From: Rhodococcus koreensis
GTDB lineage: Bacteria > Actinomycetota > Actinomycetes > Mycobacteriales > Mycobacteriaceae
Assembly: GCF_900105905.1 (NCBI RefSeq)
Contig: NZ_FNSV01000005.1
Span: 7,068,001 to 7,132,000, forward strand
Direction of reading: 5' to 3'
DNA: 64,000 bases
A program made the translations under genes and the position numbers. Below are positions 59,159 through 64,000 of the stretch, one piece after another (position 1 is the first letter of the stretch; the number at the start of each line of letters is the position of its first letter). Under the pieces are notes generated by a model. The model was not told the DNA's origin and searched no databases. It saw nothing but the letters and a program-made list of their open reading frames with translations.

Positions 59159-60591
59159 GTGTTCTGCTTGTCGGGGTCTCGCACAGGACGGCCCCGGTGC
59201 CGGTTCTCGAGCGGGTGGCTGTCACCGACACCGATCGCCCGAAGTTGACGGACAAGCTTCTGGCGTCGTCGCACATCTCGGAGGCGATGATCGTCTCCAC
59301 CTGCAACCGGGTGGAGATCTACGCCGTCGTCGATGCGTTCCACGGTGCGCTGGCCGAGGTCGGCGAACTGCTCGCCGACCATTCGGGGCTCGATCTGACC
59401 GATCTGCACCGGCACGCGTACGTCCGCTACAGCGAGGCTGCGGCGGAGCACCTGTTCGCCGTGGCCAGTGGTCTCGACTCGATGGTGATCGGCGAGCAGC
59501 AGATCCTGGGGCAGATCCGGACCGCGTACGCGTCCTCCGACGCCCAGCAGGCCGCGGGCCGCACGCTGCACGAACTCGCGCAGCAGGCGCTGCGCGTCGG
59601 CAAGCGGGTGCACTCGGAGACCGGTATCGACTCCGCGGGCGCGTCCGTCGTGTCCGTGGCCCTCGACCGCGCCGCCGGCATCGTCGGCGCAGGCGGACTG
59701 ACCGGACGGACCGCAGTCGTGGTCGGCGCCGGATCGATGGGCGGATTGTCCGTCGCACACCTCACGCGTGCCGGGATCGGCCGCATCGTCGTCGTGAACC
59801 GCACCAAGGAGCGCGCCGAACACCTCGCCGACACGGCCCGGTCCAACGGCGTCGCGGCGGAGGCCCTCGACCTGGCCGAACTCGCGGACGCGATGGCCCA
59901 GGCGGATGTCCTCGTGACCTGTACCGGCGCGGTCGGCGCCGTCGTCACGCTCGCGGACACCCACCGCGCGCTGGCGCAGCCCGGCCGCGCTCCCGAACGC
60001 CCCCTCGTCATCTGCGACCTCGGACTGCCCCGCGACGTCGAACCCGCCGTGTCCGGTCTGCCCGGGGTCACCGTCCTCGACATGGAATCGCTGCAGCGCG
60101 ATCCCGCCGCGGGCGCGGCCGCATCCGACGCCGACGCCGCCCGGACGATCGTCGCCGCCGAACTCGCCAACTACCTCGCAGGCCAGCGGCTGGCGGAGGT
60201 CACGCCGACCGTCACGGCCCTGCGCCAGCGCGCGGCGGACGTGGTCGAGGCGGAGCTCATGCGACTGGATTCGCGTCTGCCCGGACTCGACGATCCCGAG
60301 CGCGACGAGGTCGCCCGCACGGTGCGGCGAGTGGTCGACAAGCTCCTGCACGCGCCCACCGTCCGCGTGAAACAGCTCGCCTCCGCGCCCGGTGGCGACT
60401 CCTACGCCGCCGCTCTGCGCGAATTGTTCGAACTCAGCCCCGGATCCGTCGAGGCCGTAGCGAAGCCCACCGAACTCGGTGGCGCCGACCTGGGTGCCAT
60501 CGACATCACCGACGGCTTCATCGCAGGCCAGGACCCGCGCCTGCGCCGCTTCGTCGGAGACGACAACCATGGGAAGGAATCGCAGGCATGA
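59155..60591 (+). CDS. hemA: Glutamyl-tRNA reductase
   Basis: 478 residues. Catalytic Cys50 is in VSTCNRVEIY, the tRNA/glutamate region contains GLDSMVIGEQQILGQI, and NADPH binds at VVVGAGSMGGLSVAHL. It reduces glutamyl-tRNA(Glu) to glutamate-1-semialdehyde, the first step of tetrapyrrole synthesis. GTG at 59155 overlaps the rex stop by 4 bases, and its own stop overlaps hemC (ATGA), so rex-hemA-hemC are tightly coupled. Confidence 0.96.
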   Translation: MSVLLVGVSHRTAPVPVLERVAVTDTDRPKLTDKLLASSHISEAMIVSTCNRVEIYAVVDAFHGALAEVGELLADHSGLDLTDLHRHAYVRYSEAAAEHLFAVASGLDSMVIGEQQILGQIRTAYASSDAQQAAGRTLHELAQQALRVGKRVHSETGIDSAGASVVSVALDRAAGIVGAGGLTGRTAVVVGAGSMGGLSVAHLTRAGIGRIVVVNRTKERAEHLADTARSNGVAAEALDLAELADAMAQADVLVTCTGAVGAVVTLADTHRALAQPGRAPERPLVICDLGLPRDVEPAVSGLPGVTVLDMESLQRDPAAGAAASDADAARTIVAAELANYLAGQRLAEVTPTVTALRQRAADVVEAELMRLDSRLPGLDDPERDEVARTVRRVVDKLLHAPTVRVKQLASAPGGDSYAAALRELFELSPGSVEAVAKPTELGGADLGAIDITDGFIAGQDPRLRRFVGDDNHGKESQA

Positions 60592-61553
60592 GCGCCGTCG
60601 GCACCCGTACGCTGCGGATCGGAACCCGTGGGAGTGAGCTCGCGACCACCCAGGCCGGAACCGTGCGCGACGCACTGATCTCGGCCGGGCACGACGCCGA
60701 ACTCGTCATCATCAAGACCAAGGGCGACCAGTCCATGGAATCGGTGGAGAAGATCGGTGTCGGCGTCTTCACCGCCGAACTCCGGGAAGCGCTCGCCGAC
60801 GGCCGGGTCGACGTGGCCGTCCACTCCTACAAGGACCTGCCGACCGCCCGCGACGAGCGGTTCACGATCGCGGCCATTCCGCCGCGCGAGGATCCCCGCG
60901 ACGCGCTCGTGGCCCGCGACGGACTGGTCCTCGGTGAGCTGCCCGCCGGTTCGAAGGTCGGCACGTCCGCACCTCGGCGCACGTCGCAGTTGCGGGCGCT
61001 GGGCCTCGGCCTCGACATCCAGCCGCTGCGCGGCAACCTGCAGCGGCGCCTCGGCAAGGTCGAATCCGGTGAACTCGACGCCGTGATCCTGGCCCGGGCG
61101 GGCCTGGCGCGGATCGGGCGACTGGACCTGATCACCGAGTCCCTCGAACCGGTCCAGATGCTGCCCGCACCCGCGCAGGGCGCGCTCGCCGTCGAATGCC
61201 TGTCGGTGAACACGGCCCTCGTGGCGATCCTGTCCGAGCTCGACGACCCGAACAGCCGCGCCGCCGTCACGGCGGAACGTGCCTTGCTCGCGGAACTCGA
61301 GGCCGGTTGCACCGCGCCCGTCGGCGCCATCGCCGAGGTCGTCGAATCCCTCGACGACGACGGCCGCATCTTCGACGAACTGTCCGTCCGGGGCTGCGCC
61401 GCGGCCATCGACGGTTCCGACGTCATACGCACGGGGGCCGTGGGCTCCCCGGAGAACGCCGAAGAACTCGGCCGCTCCGTCGCGCGGGAGCTTCTCGAGC
61501 TCGGTGCGCGGGAGCTGATGAATGTCACCGAGGCCGGTGATGCCGATGTTTGA
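60588..61553 (+). CDS. hemC: Porphobilinogen deaminase (hydroxymethylbilane synthase)
   Basis: 321 residues. RIGTRGSELATTQA at the start, VHSYKDLPT, APRRTSQLRAL and the cofactor-binding Cys241 in LEAGCTAPVGA, which carries the dipyrromethane. It polymerises four porphobilinogens to hydroxymethylbilane. 4-base overlap with hemA. hemD follows after 75 bp containing a short hairpin (61562-61577). Confidence 0.96.
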   Translation: MSAVGTRTLRIGTRGSELATTQAGTVRDALISAGHDAELVIIKTKGDQSMESVEKIGVGVFTAELREALADGRVDVAVHSYKDLPTARDERFTIAAIPPREDPRDALVARDGLVLGELPAGSKVGTSAPRRTSQLRALGLGLDIQPLRGNLQRRLGKVESGELDAVILARAGLARIGRLDLITESLEPVQMLPAPAQGALAVECLSVNTALVAILSELDDPNSRAAVTAERALLAELEAGCTAPVGAIAEVVESLDDDGRIFDELSVRGCAAAIDGSDVIRTGAVGSPENAEELGRSVARELLELGARELMNVTEAGDADV

Positions 61554-61628
61554 TGTGCGAAGGCCGACTGATCGGCCGATCCGCTTCCTGTACCCATCTC
61601 GACACATGATCGCACTGGAGAATTACCG

Positions 61629-63194
61629 ATGAGCCGAGTCCGAAAGAACACCCCCGGACGAATCCTGTTCGTGGGATCCGGACCGGGCGATCCGGCACTG
61701 CTCACCGTGCACGCACGGGACGTCCTTGCCGCAGCCACCCTCGCCTTCACCGACCCCGACGTCGACAAGGGCGTCACCGTTCTGGTGGGCACCGACCTGG
61801 GCGTCGACGCCGAGACCGGTGAGCCGCTCGCCGAGGTCCGTCCCGCACTGGGGGAGCCGGCGGAGGTCGCGAAGACCCTCGTCCACGAGGCGAGGAACGG
61901 CCACGACGTCGTGCGTCTGGTGTCCGGCGACCCGCTGACCACCGACTCCGTGATCGCCGAGGTCACCGCCGTCGCCCGCACCCAGGTGCAGTTCGAGGTC
62001 CTGCCGGGCCTGCCGTCCGCGTCCGCCGTCCCCTCCTACGCCGGTATGGCACTGGGGTCGGGACACACCGAGGCCGACGTCCGCGGCGAGGTCGACTGGG
62101 CAGCCCTGGCCGCCGCACCCGGACCGCTGGTCCTGCACGCCACGTCGGGTCACCTCGCCGAGACGGCGAGCGCCCTCGTCGAGCACGGTCTGGCCCCGCA
62201 GACCCCGGCCGCCATCACTGTCCGCGGCACCACCCGCCAGCAGCGCACGGTGGAAGCCACCCTCGCGACGCTGAACGAGGCCGGTTCGGAACTGGTCGGT
62301 TCGCTGGTCGTGACGGTCGGCAAGGTCGTCGCCCAGCGCAACAAGATGTCCTGGTGGGAGTCGCGCGCGCTGTACGGCTGGAAGGTCCTGGTGCCGCGCA
62401 CCAAGGATCAAGCAGGCGAGATGAGCGACCGCCTCGTCACCCACGGCGCCATCCCGATCGAGGTGCCCACCATCGCCGTCGAGCCGCCCCGCAGCCCGGC
62501 ACAGATGGAACGGTCCGTGAAGGGCCTCGTCGACGGCCGCTACCAGTGGGTGGTCTTCACCTCCACCAACGCGGTGCGTGCGGTGTGGGAGAAGTTCGAG
62601 GAGTTCGGGCTCGACGCCCGCGCGTTCTCCGGCGTCAAGATCGCCTGCATCGGCGAGGCCACCGCAGCCAAGGTGCGCTCGTTCGGAATCAACCCCGAAC
62701 TCGTGCCGTCCGGTGAGCAGTCGAGCGAAGGCCTGCTGGCCGAATTCGCCCCGTACGACGATGTTTTCGACCCGGTCAACCGGGTTCTGCTGCCCCGCGC
62801 CGACATCGCCACCGAGACGCTCGCCGAGGGCCTGCGCGAACGCGGCTGGGAAATCGACGACGTCACCGCGTACCGCACCGTCCGGGCTGCGCCGCCGCCG
62901 GCCGAGACCCGCGAGATGATCAAGACCGGTGGGTTCGACGCCGTCTGCTTCACCTCGTCCTCGACGGTCCGCAACCTCGTCGGTATCGCCGGAAAGCCGC
63001 ACGCGCGCACCCTCGTCGCCTGCATCGGTCCCAAGACCGCCGAGACGGCCATCGAGTTCGGTCTGCGCGTGGACGTGCAGCCGGAGACCGCTCAGGTCGG
63101 CCCGCTGGTGGAGGCTCTCGCAGAGCACGCCGCGCGCCTGCGCGCCGAGGGCGCACTGCCCCCGCCGCGCAAGAAGTCCCGCGCTCGGCGATAG
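61629..63194 (+). CDS. hemD: Fusion of uroporphyrinogen-III methyltransferase-like and HemD synthase domains
   Basis: 521 residues. N-terminal 1-240: SUMT-like fold with ILFVGSGPGDPALLTVHARD (GPGDP loop) and LPGLPSASAVPSYAGMAL. C-terminal 255-500: uroporphyrinogen-III synthase with VLVPRTKDQAGEMSDRL, VFTSTNAVRAVWEKF and CFTSSSTVRNL. It closes hydroxymethylbilane to uroporphyrinogen III; the SUMT half may methylate it to precorrin-2. The motif that binds SAM looks altered compared with true SUMTs, so activity of that half is uncertain. A basic tail (PPPRKKSRARR) ends it. Confidence 0.9.
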   Translation: MSRVRKNTPGRILFVGSGPGDPALLTVHARDVLAAATLAFTDPDVDKGVTVLVGTDLGVDAETGEPLAEVRPALGEPAEVAKTLVHEARNGHDVVRLVSGDPLTTDSVIAEVTAVARTQVQFEVLPGLPSASAVPSYAGMALGSGHTEADVRGEVDWAALAAAPGPLVLHATSGHLAETASALVEHGLAPQTPAAITVRGTTRQQRTVEATLATLNEAGSELVGSLVVTVGKVVAQRNKMSWWESRALYGWKVLVPRTKDQAGEMSDRLVTHGAIPIEVPTIAVEPPRSPAQMERSVKGLVDGRYQWVVFTSTNAVRAVWEKFEEFGLDARAFSGVKIACIGEATAAKVRSFGINPELVPSGEQSSEGLLAEFAPYDDVFDPVNRVLLPRADIATETLAEGLRERGWEIDDVTAYRTVRAAPPPAETREMIKTGGFDAVCFTSSSTVRNLVGIAGKPHARTLVACIGPKTAETAIEFGLRVDVQPETAQVGPLVEALAEHAARLRAEGALPPPRKKSRARR

Positions 63195-63203
63195 GCGCTA
63201 CGC

Positions 63204-63251
63204 GCCTGTGAGTGGTTGAGGAGTCCAGGGACTCGTCAACCACTCACAGGC
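63204..63251 (+). terminator. Hairpin between hemD and hemB
   Basis: 16-bp perfect stem (63204-63219 with 63236-63251), then past one mismatch GAGTCC/GGACTC. It ends 15 bp before the hemB ATG. It could terminate the hemD transcript or attenuate hemB. Sequence unlike the repeat family. Confidence 0.7.
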
Positions 63252-63266
63252 CCGACGAAGGAGGGC

Positions 63267-64000
63267 ATGTCCGTGTTTCCGACCCACCGCCCGCGACGGC
63301 TCCGCCGGACGCCGGCGCTTCGCCGGCTCGTGGCCGAGACTTCGCTCGAGCCACGGCATCTCGTGTTGCCGATGTTCGTCGCGGACGGGATCGACGAGCC
63401 TCGTGAGATCTCGTCGATGCCCGGCGTGTTCCAGCACACCCCCGACTCGCTGCGGCGGGCGGCCACGGAAGCGGCCGAGGCGGGGCTCGGCGGGCTCATG
63501 CTCTTCGGGGTGCCGCGTCCCGACGACAAGGATCCCGAGGGTTCGGGTGCGTCCGATCCGGACGGTATTCTGAACCGCGGATTGCGCTGGCTCGCAGACG
63601 AAGTCGGCGACGCGACGGTGATCATGGCGGACACCTGCCTGGACGAGTTCACCGACCATGGCCATTGCGGTGTTCTCGACGCGAACGGTGCGGTGGACAA
63701 CGATCTCACGCTGCAGCGGTACGTCGACATGGCGGTCGCGCAGGCCGAGGCCGGTGCGCATCTGCTCGGGCCGAGCGGAATGATGGACGGCCAGGTCGGC
63801 GCCATCCGGAAGGCGCTCGACGGCGAGGGTTACACCGACGTCGGTCAGCTCGCGTACTCGGCGAAGTACGCCTCCGCGTTCTACGGGCCGTTCCGTGAGG
63901 CGGTCGGTTCGTCGTTGCAGGGCGATCGCCGTACGTACCAACAGGATTCGGCGAACCGCCGCGAATCGTTGCGTGAGGTGGACCTCGACGTCGACGAGGG
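63267..64000 (+). CDS. hemB: Porphobilinogen synthase (5-aminolevulinate dehydratase), 5' part
   Basis: The first 244 codons are present; the gene runs off the window. RRLVAETSLEPRHLVLPMFV starts the conserved domain. The zinc-type metal region is DTCLDEFTDHGHCGVL (cysteines and His), and one active-site Lys is in YSAKYASAFYGPF. It condenses two 5-aminolevulinates to porphobilinogen. A strong GAAGGAGGG precedes the ATG at 63267. Confidence 0.95.
   Translation, partial: MSVFPTHRPRRLRRTPALRRLVAETSLEPRHLVLPMFVADGIDEPREISSMPGVFQHTPDSLRRAATEAAEAGLGGLMLFGVPRPDDKDPEGSGASDPDGILNRGLRWLADEVGDATVIMADTCLDEFTDHGHCGVLDANGAVDNDLTLQRYVDMAVAQAEAGAHLLGPSGMMDGQVGAIRKALDGEGYTDVGQLAYSAKYASAFYGPFREAVGSSLQGDRRTYQQDSANRRESLREVDLDVDE

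Overview
The window is chromosomal DNA of a high-G+C actinomycete of the Mycobacteriales, most probably a Rhodococcus of the jostii/opacus type. I infer this from mycothiol synthesis (mshA), the senX3-regX3 pair, a 33-residue bS22 ribosomal protein, a rex-hemA-hemC-hemD-hemB operon, a mycofactocin-type dehydrogenase, and a gene order from about 24.6 kb to the end that follows the Mycobacterium tuberculosis murB...mshA...senX3-regX3...proC...hemACDB block. The genus is an inference; no 16S gene is present.

Layout. (1) 1-13 kb is a catabolic cluster: acyl-CoA dehydrogenase, Rieske oxygenase, acetyltransferase, two SDRs, aldehyde dehydrogenase, TetR regulator, hydrolase, Rieske reductase, MFS transporter, acyl-CoA ligase and enoyl-CoA hydratase. 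Five copies of a 21-bp dyad (WAATCTA-N7-TAGRTTT) lie at its promoters, so it looks like one regulon for an unidentified CoA-activated substrate. (2) 13-16.8 kb is a second small catabolic unit: C-N hydrolase, anion-symporter-type MFS, HpcH/HpaI aldolase and a divergent GntR regulator. (3) 16.8-24.6 kb holds purU, deoC, methyltransferases, an orphan AbiEi-like protein, two DUF2505 paralogues and a Ro60/TROVE gene (rsr). Upstream of rsr lie two tandem Y-RNA-like genes, one carrying a complete circularly permuted tRNA-like module. (4) 24.6-33 kb: murB, an L,D-transpeptidase lipoprotein, an SDR, a TauD-type dioxygenase, an MHS transporter and a penicillin-acylase-type lipoprotein. (5) 33-44 kb: a leaderless cysteine-rich short ORF, a ROK regulator, an orphan DUF742 protein, isochorismatase-like and tocopherol-cyclase-like proteins, a LmbE deacetylase, mshA, a YbjN protein and a CoA ligase. 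(6) 44-57.7 kb: gpmA, senX3-regX3, a Ppx/GppA phosphatase, proC, a small HTH protein, bS22, an epimerase and an acyltransferase. (7) 57.9-64 kb: glutaredoxin-like protein, rex with a Rex operator over its promoter, hemA, hemC, a methyltransferase/HemD fusion and the start of hemB.

Convergent gene pairs are separated by strong hairpins. Three of these (about 13.0, 34.7 and 46.9 kb) belong to one sequence family whose stem differences are compensatory. Several genes start 6-7 nt after a TANNNT -10 box, the geometry of leaderless transcripts. No CRISPR array, insertion sequence, integrase, rRNA or canonical tRNA gene was seen.
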